64,000 nt of DNA from Xanthoparmelia taractica. Lineage: Eukaryota; Ascomycota; Lecanoromycetes; Lecanorales; Parmeliaceae. Location: positions 175,371 through 239,370 of the forward strand of contig MU853187.1 of NCBI GenBank assembly GCA_033085395.1. Direction: 5' to 3'. This document shows positions 9,824 through 21,122 of this stretch, piece by piece. The position numbers and the translations under genes are program-made. The first letter of the stretch is position 1; every line of letters begins with the position of its first letter. The notes under the pieces were generated by a model. That model was not told where the DNA came from. It ran no database searches and saw only the letters and a program-made list of their open reading frames with translations.

Positions 9824-11584
9824 TTAATCCCCCTTCTCCTCCCCCACCAGCTGTTCCTCCTTACCCTCCACAAACAACTCCTCCCCCCTCAACCACCCAA
9901 CCCCTCTCCCCACCCCACCCATCCCCCCCCTATGATTCTCAAAAACAACATTAACAACCCCCAACCCAGCAACAAACAGCACGACATCCCCGCCCCTAAC
10001 ACCCGTCCACCACCCCCTCTTCTTCCCAACCTTCCAAAAACTATCGATGCTAAGCCGAATACTATAGAGAAAATGTCCGTGCCCGCCTCTCCGATCAACA
10101 ACGCCCCACATACCCCCCAGCGCACCGCCGAGCACCCATCTCGACGACGGCATCAGGGTTCTCGGGAACAGATTCTGGAAGAGGCATATGGAGCCCCAGG
10201 ACGTGCCGATTGCGCCGGTCAGGAACGCCGATGTCCTTAGCGCCCTTTTCGCGAGCACGTTGAGCTCGTGTGATGGATCTTTGAGGATCTTTTTCCATTT
10301 GGGTAGGGCGAAGAGGGCGTAGTATGCTGTGAGGAATTTTGCGATGGTGGGGAAGGCGGTGAGGATGTAGCGTATGAAGGTTGTGAGGCAGGAGGGGGTG
10401 GAGGGGTGGAGGGTTGCGCAGGAGAGGAAGGTGTGGGAGGGGTGGGCGGGGGAGGTTATGGGGGATAGTTGGGTGAGAGTTGGGGGGAGGGTTTGGGTTG
10501 TGGGGAAGAGGATGGGGGATATGAAGGGTCTGGGAGGGGCTGTCAGCGGGATGATATTCTTGAAGTGGGCTGTTGGGGGGGTAAATACGGCCAATTGAGT
10601 CGTGACATCTCGGCCAGCGAATCGACGATTGCGTTTGTGTTTGGCCAGGAGAGGTTTGAGGGATAGGTGGCCGGTCTGCGTTGGACGTAGTTGGGTGTGT
10701 GGTCGAGGATGAAATCGCCGTAGGCCTGGGGTGGTCAGTTTTCTGCAATAATTCTTTTTCTTTGGATCGACGGAACACATACCTTTGGAAAACAGTCCCT
10801 GTCAAACACAAAAGCGTGCAACAACTGCCCGGTAGCCACCGGCATCAGCAACCAACTCCCCCACCACCACGGCTTCTCCCTGAACCATCCATCCTCTTCC
10901 AACGCTTCATACGCAAGTTCCAGTGACCTCGTAGCCATATATATAGCAATCGTGAGCCTAAATTGATCCCCTGGATAGACGCCTAGCGCGAAACCTGCCA
11001 GACTTGCGCCAACTGCGGGAGCAAGTCGGGATGTGAGGGAGCGGGAAACGCGAGGGTTCCGACGCCGGAAAGGAGCAGCATCTTTGGCGAGGAGATTTGA
11101 GCGGAGGCGAGAAAAGAAGCGGAAGAGGAGGCGGTGGAGCAGTAGGATGAGGGATAGAGAGAGGGAGAGCCGAAAGTTGGGGGAGTTGAGGAAGGCAGGT
11201 CTCCGTTTGACTCTGTAGCTATGAACCAGCAGTTCGAAGTACCAGCGAGGAATTCACCTACCTCTGGGGTTTCCCTCTAGCAAACAAACTTCCTTTAATT
11301 AGGTCCCAGAGCTTCAAGCTCGTCTGCGTAGCGATGAAAACCCGCAGCGAAGCTCTTATCGCGGCGCCATTGTAGTCATCTTTAGTCTGAACCAGAGCGG
11401 CATATTTGGGTGGTCGAGGCGCTCGTTTCCTCACGGCTGGTGGTGTACGAGAGATGAGATATTGGTGGAGAGTCTCGTACTCTTTTGCACTAAGGGTGTA
11501 GCGGAGCGCGTTGCGGAGAATGGGGTCCGCTTTGATTTGGGCAGGGCTGGGGGGTGGAGAGGGATAAGGATCTGAGGGTGCCAT
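9824..11584 (-). CDS. TMEM135-like multi-spanning membrane protein
   Basis: Four exons: 11262-11584, 10783-11212, 10589-10725 and 9824-10529. The introns are 49, 57 and 59 bp. All phases join, giving 531 aa. The N-terminal part carries KAYGDFILDHTPNYVQRRP across the second splice. The C-terminal part has SPILFPTTQTLPP, SPITSPAHPS, KWKKILKDPSHELNVLAKR, the signature LTGAIGTSWGSICLFQN, and SIRLSIDSFWKVGKKRGWW, as in fungal relatives of TMEM135. The animal protein acts in mitochondrial fission and peroxisomal lipid handling; the fungal role is largely unstudied. The third intron is needed because the upstream frame runs into a stop, and joining CC to A restores RLNWP-PFISPIL. The CDS starts 377 bp downstream, on its own strand, of a plus-strand-poor region with no obvious shared promoter partner. 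Confidence 0.85.
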
Positions 11585-13909
11585 TGTTGGTGATTACCAT
11601 ACGGCGTATCTTTGAACAATTGCGGCCTTGTGGTTATGTTGTGGGGTAGAGGGCTGATGATAGGATCGACGCGACGGGCCTCGGCTAACAAATTTCCCAA
11701 ACGGGAAAAGTCTTTAGGGTGGTTGGTTTCGATAGGTCTATTTGCAGAAATAGTTAGCATATGTATTACCTGGTAAGCCGGCTGCTGATAGAAAGGATCA
11801 TTGGCGAAGGTATGCATTACATGATATGAATGTAATACCTGCATCGTACCAAAGACATTCTAGTTCCGTTCTATCCAAATCTACCTTACTCACAATTTTG
11901 CTATACATATCTTTCGTCAGACGATCGCAACACCTCTCAGCTGTCCTTGGTGTCTTTACTTGACCAGACTTGCCCACAGTATAAGCCCGAGCAGAGCGGC
12001 GCTCAACGCTCCAAGGAATCCGTCAACCAATCCCCCAACGACCGTCAAAAGATCGGCCACAACAGGAATGAGAGATGCAACTAACATCTCCCTCCAGCTG
12101 ATATCGCCACCATGCTTCTGTGCATGACGGAGGATCGACGGAGGCTGCAGGTAATGATGGTCGAAGCTTTCTTGCATCTTCACCAGGCCATGGTTCAGCT
12201 CTCGAACCTCCTACTATGCTCAAACAAGAGTGCCAGTACCAAATTAGGATAAGGGACATGAGTGCTTACCAGCACGTATACTTAGGAGGACCGTGCTCAC
12301 GGCCTTGGGCAGGTTCAATCCTACGTTACTGGGCGTTGAAATGACCGAGCTTGAAGAAGACCCCGTGAAATGTCCTGAGTGACGGCGTGGCTGGTCAAGT
12401 GATCAGAATGATCTTTTTCAGTCATCTTCCTCGCATGAGGTCAATTCTTCACCACATCTTGCAAGAGTCACAGTCTGCTGTTGGGGTCCGCAAATCCAAA
12501 TTTGGTCAGAGACCTAGTCCTCTAGTATCCTGCTAATTTCTATCATAGAGTCGTTAGAGATCAATGAAAGCAGGGACATGTGAGGTAGAGAGAGAACGAT
12601 GTATATAGCTACAGTCTCCCGGATAATTGACAGCTGACACGCAAATCTGTGACCCCTATTCCGTGATCACTAATGATGGAATTTTCAGGTATAGAAAGTA
12701 GAGACGAGTAGATGCGCAACCAACACTACCATCGCTCAGCCAATTAGAAATTCCATTAAGTGGAGGATGAAACAAGTCAAACAAAGCCCGCTTGGAGACC
12801 TCCGGGATGAAGCATCGAAAAGGGATTCGAAGCCATCTGGGTTTTCGAATAGCCTTATGCTGGCCGAGTACAGTAGCTGTATGGGGAAGGATGTAACCGA
12901 TGTCAACGAAGCTTCTCGAGGGATGAGAGTGGGCTGCCCTTAGCGGCAGCGGTGCTGTTTGTCACTAACAAATGTGCTTCTCGATGGCTATCCAAGCTTT
13001 TCAGGGCTGGTACTCGTACTTCTACTTCCCTGCCTCGCATGATCGGACCAGGGGCAGGCATAGGGCTGATCGAGATGCTGCTAAGGTCTTTACTTACTAT
13101 ATCACGTGGCTGCGAAGTAAAATGTCTTACCAAATCTCATTCACACACCCCTTCCTAGCCTTCACTATTCATACCGTCTCTCTCCTTAAAGAAGTTTCCC
13201 CTCGGAAACGTTGGCCTGAACTACTGGTACGTACTTCGCACTGTGCCACGTCAAGTACTCGGCCCGCTCCATCGATCGACGAGCCTCTCATCTCGAGTCT
13301 GTCTGTCGCGGGCCCGTTCATCGAATCTCCGCATTGAAATACGTATACGTATACATTTTCGTGCACCGCCGCTTTCCTTCCCTTCAAGTTTGAAACTCGC
13401 AGGAAGGAATGGAATGGATTGGATGGATAACTAAGTACCTCAAAAGAGCCATTTTTCTTCTCCAAAGATGATTTTTCCATTCCATTCCGTCTCTTTTCTG
13501 CTCTGTTCAAATCGCTGTTAGAAATCGTTTTTTAAAGCAGCGCGCATTGCGAAAACGCAAACCCGTTCACTTTACTGTCCTTTGCATCTACAAAAAAACC
13601 AAAAAAAGAATGGAAGTAGGAAAGAATAAGGCTATCAACCATCGCCGTAATCCCATGGCCAGCCTGATATCCCCCCCCCCAAACGCGCGGTCGAAATTCC
13701 CGCACCTACCTACTCTCTCGGCACGGGAACCGCACGCACCAATCCTCAGCTGCTTACTCCCACCCCCCCACCACACCCACACCTACACCGCGGGGCTATT
13801 ATATATCCAGCTCCCATCATCTGGGCGCACATCTCTCTCCTCCCCCCCCCCTTCTCTCTCTCTCACTCTCTCTTCAAGCACTCACTCAACCTACGTACAT
13901 GCACAAAAG
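11585..13909. other. Intergenic region with one doubtful small gene
   Basis: About 2.3 kb. Apart from the minus-strand hydrophobic frame at 11956-12177 (listed separately) I see only overlapping chance frames. The last 250 bp before ATG 13910 contain C-runs and a CT-rich stretch typical of a fungal promoter and leader. Confidence 0.4.
11956..12177 (-). CDS. Possible small hydrophobic-tailed protein or terminal exon
   Basis: A frame of 73 codons from ATG 12177, ending in a strongly hydrophobic segment (MLVASLIPVVADLLTVV followed by a second apolar run) and a terminal Lys. It resembles a tail-anchored or small membrane protein. No family is recognised. A donor-like GTAAGC at about 12270 and an AG at about 12217 suggest an upstream exon, but I could not find an in-phase join. 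It could equally be a chance frame. Confidence 0.22.
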   Translation of the reverse strand: MQESFDHHYLQPPSILRHAQKHGGDISWREMLVASLIPVVADLLTVVGGLVDGFLGALSAALLGLILWASLVK

Positions 13910-14224
13910 ATGGGTAAAATGCCCTTGGTAGCCAAACTCGGTGAGAAAGTTCATATCACTATCAAACAATCTCCTCCTGCTACAGCGACGAAAGCCCTAG
14001 TGTCGCAGCGGTGGCACCTGCCCTACTGGAGCGCGGAATACAATTTCGTCATCTCACCGCCGTGGGTGATAGCGTTGGCTATGATAGCGGTGGGGATGAC
14101 GATACTGGTCGTTTCGGTTTGCAGGACGCTCGGGAAGCGGAAATCGATGGTGCTGGGTGAAAAGAGAAGAATGACGCTGCTCCCGCATGCTCCAGTGAAG
14201 ATACCGCCGTGCAATACAGTGTGA
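13910..14224 (+). CDS. Small single-pass membrane protein, hypothetical
   Basis: A 104-residue frame from ATG 13910; the frame is open further upstream but only through a CT-rich leader. One clear transmembrane segment (WVIALAMIAVGMTILVVSV, about residues 54-72) is followed by a basic stop-transfer stretch (GKRKS, GEKRR). The N-terminal 50 residues are polar with several lysines. The upstream CT-rich tract and close-set ATG fit an expressed gene. No family is recognised and the function is unknown. Confidence 0.4.
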   Translation: MGKMPLVAKLGEKVHITIKQSPPATATKALVSQRWHLPYWSAEYNFVISPPWVIALAMIAVGMTILVVSVCRTLGKRKSMVLGEKRRMTLLPHAPVKIPPCNTV

Positions 14225-14481
14225 AGGGACACGGGAAATGAATGGGAAATGGAAAGAACCCCTCAGGCATGACGTGGCACGGGATGTTTTGCGCAAGGAT
14301 CTGATATTGTGACATTAAGAATACAATCCTGCGATATCATAGCCCGTTCAGAGCCAGCAGGAATATGACCAGCACATCTCCAGCTTGTAAGTCCTCCGAA
14401 GAAATTCCACACCCTCCAACATGAAACATCGAGCTGATACAATCCCTTTCATAAGGCAATAGGAATACACCGAGTTGGCCG

Positions 14482-16105
14482 TTAGTCTTCGCAGTATTCC
14501 TCGCCCTGGATCTCGGTATTGATGCCAAGTTTTCCCGACACGTCGGCGGCACTAGGCCTCATTAGAGTAACCCCACCGCCTCCTTGGCTGCTGTTACCAG
14601 ATTGTCCCGGAACAGCGGCGGAGTTGGGTTTCACAAGGGTCGTTCCGCTTCCTTGGCCGGCGTTATCTGATTGTCCCGGAACAACGGCAGAGTCAGGTTT
14701 CACAAGGGTCGTTCCACTTCCTTGACCGCCGCCGTTACCAGACTGGCCCGAAACAGCGGGGGAGTTAGGTTGCACAAGGGTCGTTCCACTTCCTTGACTG
14801 CTTCCTTGGCCACTGCTGCTCGTCCCGCTCGCTTTCCCAGAAGGATTGCCCCAGCCTTTGCCACCGGCAACGGGTGTCCAGCTGTACGTCTCATTTGGAT
14901 CGAAATCTTCGGGCGGTGGCGAAGTAGTGTTGTCGCGTTTGGGGTTGTACGCACCATTGACGTAAAGTGGCAAGGGCGGGTCGTGTTGCGGATAGGATTC
15001 CTGGTTGTTCTTCCATTGTTGCTCCTGGGTTGCTTGGGCCCACTTGAGGTTGCAGGGAAGCGGGGGTTGGGCGAACCAGTTGTCAGTGTACGCGGGTTGA
15101 ACGAGACCCTAAGGGAGTAGCGAGATGTCAGTCAAGAATGATTATTATTGATGTTAGAAACATCATATCTGTAATTGAGTTTCTTGAGACTAAGAAAAAG
15201 CCAAACTCACATCGGCCCAACATTTCATGAAGAACCACCAGACCTTCTCTGGGTAGACGTCCCCCGTTGGAGCGCTATCAAGCTTCTCCATGATTTTCGC
15301 CTTGGTGCGATCTATCTTGATGTCTCCCGGTGTCGCGCAGTACGTCGGATCGCTGGGATCAGTAGAGCAGATGTCAGTGACTTTGAGCATCATGTCCGAA
15401 GAGCCGTCCTCCTTCCAAAACGAGATGCAAACATCCTGCATGCAGTAGCCTAGCCCAATCATCAAATGTCAGAAAAGTGATTTTTGACGTAAGGCATTTA
15501 TTGCGAGGAAGCTTACGGCTGAGATCCGCATATTTGAGGAAGTACGGATGAATGGCGACTTTGCTGATGGAGAAGGCGTTGTCAGGTATGCCGCAAGCAC
15601 TTTGTGTTGCCGAGTCGGTCCCGTCAGGGGTCCATTGGTCAGTATCCTTGCTTGCTGTATTCAATTGACCTGCGGAGAAAAATTTCAGGTCGCCATGCTG
15701 CGTAAAGATCTCTGAGTCAGCATTGCTTAATCGAGCTGGGATGCTGAGTTTCGTTCGAACATGTTTCCAGAGTAGATACTCATTCGGAGGGTCAGGAAGA
15801 ACCAGGTTTGGGTTGAGAAGAGGAAAATGGGCCTCGAGAATACGTACGTAAAGACGACCAAAGGGAATGTCAAGCTTGCGGTTGCCGTAAATCGCCGGGG
15901 GGACCGCAGCTGTTGTAGGAAAGCTAATGGACATTTTGGCACCATTGTTATATGTATTATCGGCCTGGGCTTTTGTGGGGATGTCTTGGAAACCTGGGTC
16001 GCCTGAGTCTTGACGGGCAGCGAGGATATCTGCATCTTGGCGTGGAATACTGGCACCGCTGACCAGAGAGGCTGCCAATAGGAGAGAGACCAAATCGAGC
16101 AACAT
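14482..16105 (-). CDS. Secreted expansin-like (double-psi beta-barrel) protein with Gly/Ser repeat tail
   Basis: Three exons, 15517-16105, 15211-15449 and 14482-15108, with introns of 67 and 102 bp, give 484 aa. The frame starts at ATG 16105 with a signal peptide (MLLDLVSLLLAASLVSGA). A long N-terminal domain is followed by a barrel-like core: SACGIPDNAFSISKVAIHP, then YCMQDVCISFW across the first splice, then VTDICSTDP and YCATPGDIKI, a conserved-Cys pattern seen in fungal RlpA/expansin-like secreted proteins. The second splice joins KCWAD to GLVQPAYTDNWF. A Ser/Gly/Gln-rich tail then carries four near-identical repeats and ends acidic. Such proteins are thought to loosen or bind cell-wall polysaccharide without hydrolysis. 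No GPI signal is seen. The barrel assignment is moderately confident; the substrate is unknown. Confidence 0.72.
14524..14793 (-). repeat. Four tandem protein repeats of 20-24 aa in the secreted protein
   Basis: Units at 14722-14793, 14653-14721, 14584-14652 and 14524-14583 read as variants of GSGTTLVKPNSAAVPGQSGN. The DNA copies are nearly identical over stretches such as the run encoding GSGTTLV. This points to recent slippage or unequal crossing-over, and length variation between strains is likely. Confidence 0.85.
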
Positions 16106-17471
16106 GATTACAAGAAGCAACAAGATGAAGAGAATGTATGTATATGCTGTGTTCAAAAGAATGGACGTTGCAGGAAAGATCGTCTTACAGTGCTGAAAAG
16201 ATTGGAATAAGAGGTCACCAAGACTTCGAAAGCAAAACTATGACTGAAACAAAGAGTGTGAGAAGATATCGGGACGCATCGAGAAGGAGCTTTGAATCTG
16301 TTGCAATGTACTTGTAGGACACGGAGATGAGTCTCATCTCCCCGTCCGCCGAGAAGGACCATCAATCCCGCATGCCTTCAGATATGAAATGCTTGACGGT
16401 GAGACAAATCAAGCGCCAATCATCAAACCCCAAGTACGTCCTTCTTAACTTGAAGTGGAGAAAGTGGCAGAGCAGATCCCGGAAACATGCAATGTCCAGG
16501 GGAGTCTGAGGTACGCGATGTTTTAGATGGACGGCCACGACGGGAGGGGAAGTGGGGATAAGCGCTTCTCGAGCCGCCCCAGTGTTGTGCCTCAGAGCAC
16601 GAAGCAATATTAAAGCGTTGAACGAAATACCGAACACCTAACAAGAGCTTCGGTCGCATCATTCGTGAACTTGTAGCTATCTCAAGATATATTTGCGTGA
16701 TTAGGAAGCTGTGCTTGAGCTCTCAGTGAAAGCCAATATCGGCTGTGTGGATTGGCAACTCCGTAATAGATGGATTCCACCAGTCATGATGTTACCTAGC
16801 TGCTAAATCGCTGTAATGCGGTTCCTTCGCGGTATTCTAGCGGTTGATAACGGGATCTAGGGCTCACGTCTCGACAACAAAGATGGGGGTACGAAGTATA
16901 AGGTATTATTGTTATGAGAGATGTTAGCGAGTGTTCTCTAGGAGCACTCCAACCCGATTCCCGTCTCTCAGGGCAGAGAGTGTGTGAAGTGCATTTTGCT
17001 TGTACCAGCAGGACACTCAAACTTTTGATAGTATAGTATAATATAGGAGTCTTGAGAAGGCAGGATTTTGAAAGGCTCATGATAAGAAAAACGATGGGAT
17101 AACCAGGATAATAGAATCCGATTGGTCAGACTCGCCAAGATCGGTAGGGGTAACTATTTTGGGTCTAGTTTGTACCTTTTATAAGCCAAGTGCAGTATCT
17201 CCGGAAGGCATGATCGACAATACCTTATTTCGTATTCTCCCCCGCAACCCACGATGTTTTTCACAATAATTTCACCTTCAAAACTTGGTGACACACAAGG
17301 ACCACACCTTCATCTTGCTTGGTTCCTCTTCATCCTCACTCACCGTTCCTATTGTCTCGGTGAGGCTTAGGATTTGCCTTAGCCCGTTCAAAACACAACT
17401 GCTTAGCTTGGTATCTTGAAAGAACAAGCTCACGGTTGTGTACAGTGAGAATCATTTATCTTCCTCGGGAA
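16106..17471. other. Divergent intergenic region, secreted protein / MFS transporter
   Basis: About 1.37 kb with only short conflicting frames. A TATA-like TTTTATAAG lies near 17178, about 290 bp upstream of the transporter ATG. Nothing else was identified. Confidence 0.4.
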
Positions 17472-19261
17472 ATGGTATTGACCAATGCTTCAAGACTTAA
17501 GTCCAACTCGGATAGCTTCCCGACCGTACAGCTCCTCATTCTAGGTACGTCTGCTTCAATTCCACTTCTACCTGCGGGCAAGTCGCGGCTGATTGATACC
17601 TTCGACAGCGATATGTCGAGTTGCCGAACCCATAGCACTGGCCTCATGCTTTCCTTATGCATGGGTCATGGTGAAAGACTTCCACGTCGGCGATAGATCC
17701 AGCGCATCCTTCTGGGCAGGCATCTTCATCTCCTCCTTCGCCCTCGCCGAGTCTTTGACCGGCTTGGCTTGGGGTGGCGTATCCGATCGAATTGGTCGGA
17801 AGCCGGTCCTACTCATAGGCTGTGCCGGGACACTCCTATCCTTGCTCATCGTTGGCTTCTCAACCAACTTTTGGATGGCCCTCGCTGGTAGAGCTTTGGG
17901 TGGACTCTTGAGTGAGTCTAAGTTGTACTGCAAGATGTATGATCATTGGCTCATGTAGGTACAGATGGAAACATTGGAGTCATCCAGACCATGGTCGGCG
18001 AGTTGGTCAAGAAGCCCGAGCATGAACGTAAGCCTTTCCTATATTGACCTTTCCATGTCTTCGCTGACAAAGTATAGCACGAGCGTTTGCAGTGATGCCA
18101 TTCGTCTGGTCTATCGGTACGATCATTGGCCCCGCAATTGGTGGCACCTTTGCCAGACCTGTCATCTCTATGCCTTCCATCTTCTCTCCTACTGGCATCT
18201 TTGCCCACTTCCCGTACCTCCTCCCCAATCTCCTATGCGCCGCCATACTCTTGATTAGCATCCTATTTGGTTACTTCTTCTTGATTGAGACTCACCCAGA
18301 CATGCAGCCATGGAGCACACAAGAAGAGTTGGACCATACCACTGCGGAGACCCCTCTGATGACTGCAGGAGCTACAGCTGATTATGGGGTTGACCTTCGC
18401 GCTGACACGTACGGCACTTTCAATACCGTCAATATCCACGAATCCAAGGAATGGATGGTAAACGCCGATGGCTCTTGCCGTCCAGCATCCATCTCTTCGA
18501 AAGATGTGCCCAAAGTCTTCACTAGAAAGGTAGCTATGATAGTCATCGCGCTGGGCATCTTCACCTACCACAGCATGACCTACGACCACCTTCTTCCTAT
18601 CTTCTTGCAAGACGAACGAATCTCCATCAACAATGTCTCTCAATCACCGTTCCACATCCCCGGCGGCCTTGGCCTCTCAACCCAGTCTGTGGGAATAATC
18701 ATGTCTATCAATGGTATCATCGCCCTTTTCATCCAGGCCATCCTTTTTCCTCTCTTTGCATCCTGGCTTGGGGTTTGGAAGACGTTCGTCATGGTCACTG
18801 TCCTCCATCCTATCGCTTACTTCATCGTTCCATATCTGGCCTTCCTCCCAGAAAGTTCGCTGTACCCAGGTATTTATGTCTGCTTGGCTATTCGCAACTT
18901 CTTCAGCATACTCGCGTACCCAGTCCTCCTCATTCTCCTCAAAGAAGCCGCACCATCCCCGTCGGTTCTTGGGAAGGTCAACGGCCTTGCAGCTTCAGCA
19001 GGTGCTGCTTGCCGTACTATTTCACCTCCTATCGCAGGCTATCTATACGGGATCGGCACTCAGATCGGATTTACGGGGCTTGCTTGGTGGGGCAGTGGCA
19101 TTGTGGCGGTTGCAGGAGCCTTCCAGATCCTTTCAATCCAGAGGACGAAGAACAAGACGGCTACAATTAAGCCAATGGCCAGCTTCATGCAGAATGCAAT
19201 GCCCACTGAAAGGGATGAGCATGTGGTACACATTACTGTGAGAGATGTAGACGAAGTTTAG
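17472..19261 (+). CDS. MFS transporter, ZIF/YCR023C-like subfamily
   Basis: Four exons, 17472-17544, 17609-17911, 17959-18027 and 18078-19261, with introns of 64, 47 and 50 bp, encode 542 aa. After a short polar N terminus comes LLILAICRVAEPIALASCFPY, a start typical of this fungal MFS group. The TM2-3 loop then has motif A, GGVSDRIGRKPVLL, followed by GGLLSTDGNIGVIQTMVGEL and RAFAVMPFVWSIGTIIGPAI. A long central loop (about residues 240-310) separates two six-TM halves. C-terminal segments include GILVMSINGIIALFIQ-like and VNGLAASAGAACRTISPPIA. Each intron falls inside a conserved motif that is restored on splicing, so the model is firm. The family moves varied small molecules by proton exchange; the substrate cannot be told from sequence. 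Confidence 0.9.
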
Positions 19262-19729
19262 GCCACGTTTGTGACCCACATTGTCTTTACCGGAAGGGAT
19301 AGGTATAGGTGGGCTGAGTCATCCTCTATTTATTTTTTCCTCCCTTTCTAGCACGTAGTTTCACGAACGATCTTCTTCATCATGATTGCGACTACGGTAT
19401 CACGGCCGAGGCATTGCGTAGGTGCTGGATGCTTGGGTTTCGCTTTGCATCTGGATTGGCGTCTCACTCTATAGGATACTTGCTAGACCACGTATGGGCG
19501 CTCGAGAGACACACGACTTTACTCGGATAAATCAAACAGGCTTATAGATTCAGTAGTCAGTGTAGTCATTGAATGAGAAATAAGACTGAAGAACGATCAT
19601 ATCTTGGACATTGCATTCGACATCTACCTGAATACATGTAAATGCTGTATCGCTCAGAGGGTATCATTCAGACTACAAACGCCACTCTTATGCATTCATA
19701 TTTGTGCCTTCCCTTGCACACCCTCGGCC
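19262..19729. other. Convergent intergenic region
   Basis: 468 bp between the 3' ends of the MFS gene (+) and the DUF3807-like gene (-). No gene or repeat was seen. Confidence 0.5.
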
Positions 19730-20674
19730 CTAGTCCTCCCCACACAAATCCTCAAGCAAGCCCATCATCCTCCCTCTCAACTCCACCAACTCTTGCTCCG
19801 ATATCGTACCCTTCCTCTTCCCCTGCGCCTTCCCATCCCCCTTCTCCGACACCAAACCATCCATGACGCAAAAAAACGGCACCTCGAGCTTCCTCAGCTC
19901 CTTCGCCGTCGCAGCCGCCATATCCTTGCACGCCCTATACACCTTCCGATCATAACCCCTCAGCTCCTGCTCCTCCTCGTTCAGCTCCTCGCCGTTCCCC
20001 TCCTCCTCCTCCTCCTTCTTTCTCTTCGTTGTTGTTGTTGACAACAAATCGATACGACCACCGCCCAGCGAACCCAGCACGCTGTCTAATTTCTTGCGCC
20101 CTTCTTCGCGGCCCGCGAGCCGTTTTTGCAGTTCCTGGCGTCCGGACCACCATGTTCGTTCGTGGGCGTGTTGGGTGCTGATTAAATGGCGGATTCGCGG
20201 GAGGAAGGCGGGGGTTGAGGCGGCGAGGGCTGTTATGTGGCGGAGGGCTGGGGGCCAGGTTGTTATTGTTGCGGGGAGGTAGGTTGGGGGGGTGTGTGGG
20301 GTTTTAGGGATGGTGGTGGTGGAGGGTGGGGAGTTGGTTGTTGGTGTGAGCTGGGAAGGTAGTGGATGGTGGGATGTAGGGGTCGGTTTTCGGTATTGTT
20401 GGGGTTGGGTGGTTGGAGGTTGTTGCTGGGGGGGTGGAGCTGGTGCTTGGGGGTGGGGTGTTGTGATGAGAGGGAGCGATGGGTCATAGGCTGATGGGTC
20501 GTATTCGCCTTCTTCGAGATCTGGTGCTTGAGGTGGGATTTGTGGTTGGCTATTGGACTGAAAAGCTTGGGATTGGTGAGGGGCTGCATGGGCTTGCTGC
20601 TGAGATGGAGCGTAGGCCCTGAGTGTCTGAAGGATGGACGCTAGATCTGGTTGTGGCTGGTAGTTGGATTCCAT
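19730..20674 (-). CDS. DUF3807-like fungal protein of unknown function
   Basis: A single exon of 314 aa from ATG 20674; the frame is open for 15 more codons upstream, but MESNYQPQPDLASILQTLR looks like the natural start. The N-terminal third is Pro/Gln/Thr-rich and disordered, with EEGEYDPSAYDPSLP. The C-terminal part is ordered: WPPALRHITALAAS, a charged segment with WWSGRQELQKRLAGREEGRK, an acidic run, then RKVYRACKDMAAATAKELR, VPFFCVMDGLV and a terminal helix (LVELRGRMMGLLEDLCGED). This pattern matches what I recall of the fungal DUF3807 family, whose function is not known. Treat the family name as tentative. Lysine runs near residue 225 could act in nuclear import. Confidence 0.7.
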   Translation of the reverse strand: MESNYQPQPDLASILQTLRAYAPSQQQAHAAPHQSQAFQSNSQPQIPPQAPDLEEGEYDPSAYDPSLPLITTPHPQAPAPPPQQQPPTTQPQQYRKPTPTSHHPLPSQLTPTTNSPPSTTTIPKTPHTPPTYLPATITTWPPALRHITALAASTPAFLPRIRHLISTQHAHERTWWSGRQELQKRLAGREEGRKKLDSVLGSLGGGRIDLLSTTTTKRKKEEEEEGNGEELNEEEQELRGYDRKVYRACKDMAAATAKELRKLEVPFFCVMDGLVSEKGDGKAQGKRKGTISEQELVELRGRMMGLLEDLCGED

Positions 20675-21122
20675 TGTCGCTCGATGAGGTGTGTAGAGGC
20701 AGGCAGAGATCGGAAGCACGGGAATTAGGCCGACTAGTTATCGCGGGGGGGAACGTTGAAGAGGAAATATGGCAGCATAGTGTTTGATCAGTGGAGGTAG
20801 GAAAGACCGAGGCTTCGTTCACTATTCAGTAACAAACAAGGTCGGTGACCACGGCAATACGCAGTCATGTTGATGCTCAAGAGCAAGCGAGCAATGGATC
20901 ATTATCCATAGGAACAACCTTGATCAGTACAACTATAGCCAAAGTTGAGATTCCTGGTGAATGAGTAGTGGTCCAAGATATTCATCGCTCTACTCGTCAT
21001 TAATTCCGCCGCAGATCCACCGCGCCAAAACTTTTTCTACATTCAAACCTCCTTCATCAAGCCCAGAGCTCGCAGCTCTCCCCAGCACACACCAATCCCA
21101 ATTACAGCTGGCTAATAACATC
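20675..21122. promoter_or_regulatory. Divergent intergenic region, DUF3807-like / COX14-domain gene
   Basis: 448 bp between two divergent starts. An in-frame upstream ATG of the COX14-domain gene (20961) lies inside it. No specific regulatory site was recognised. Confidence 0.35.

Noticed and set aside
12290..12330. A tRNA-like B-box (GGTTCAATCC)
   Set aside because: No matching A box or cloverleaf around it. No tRNA or rRNA gene was found anywhere in the window.
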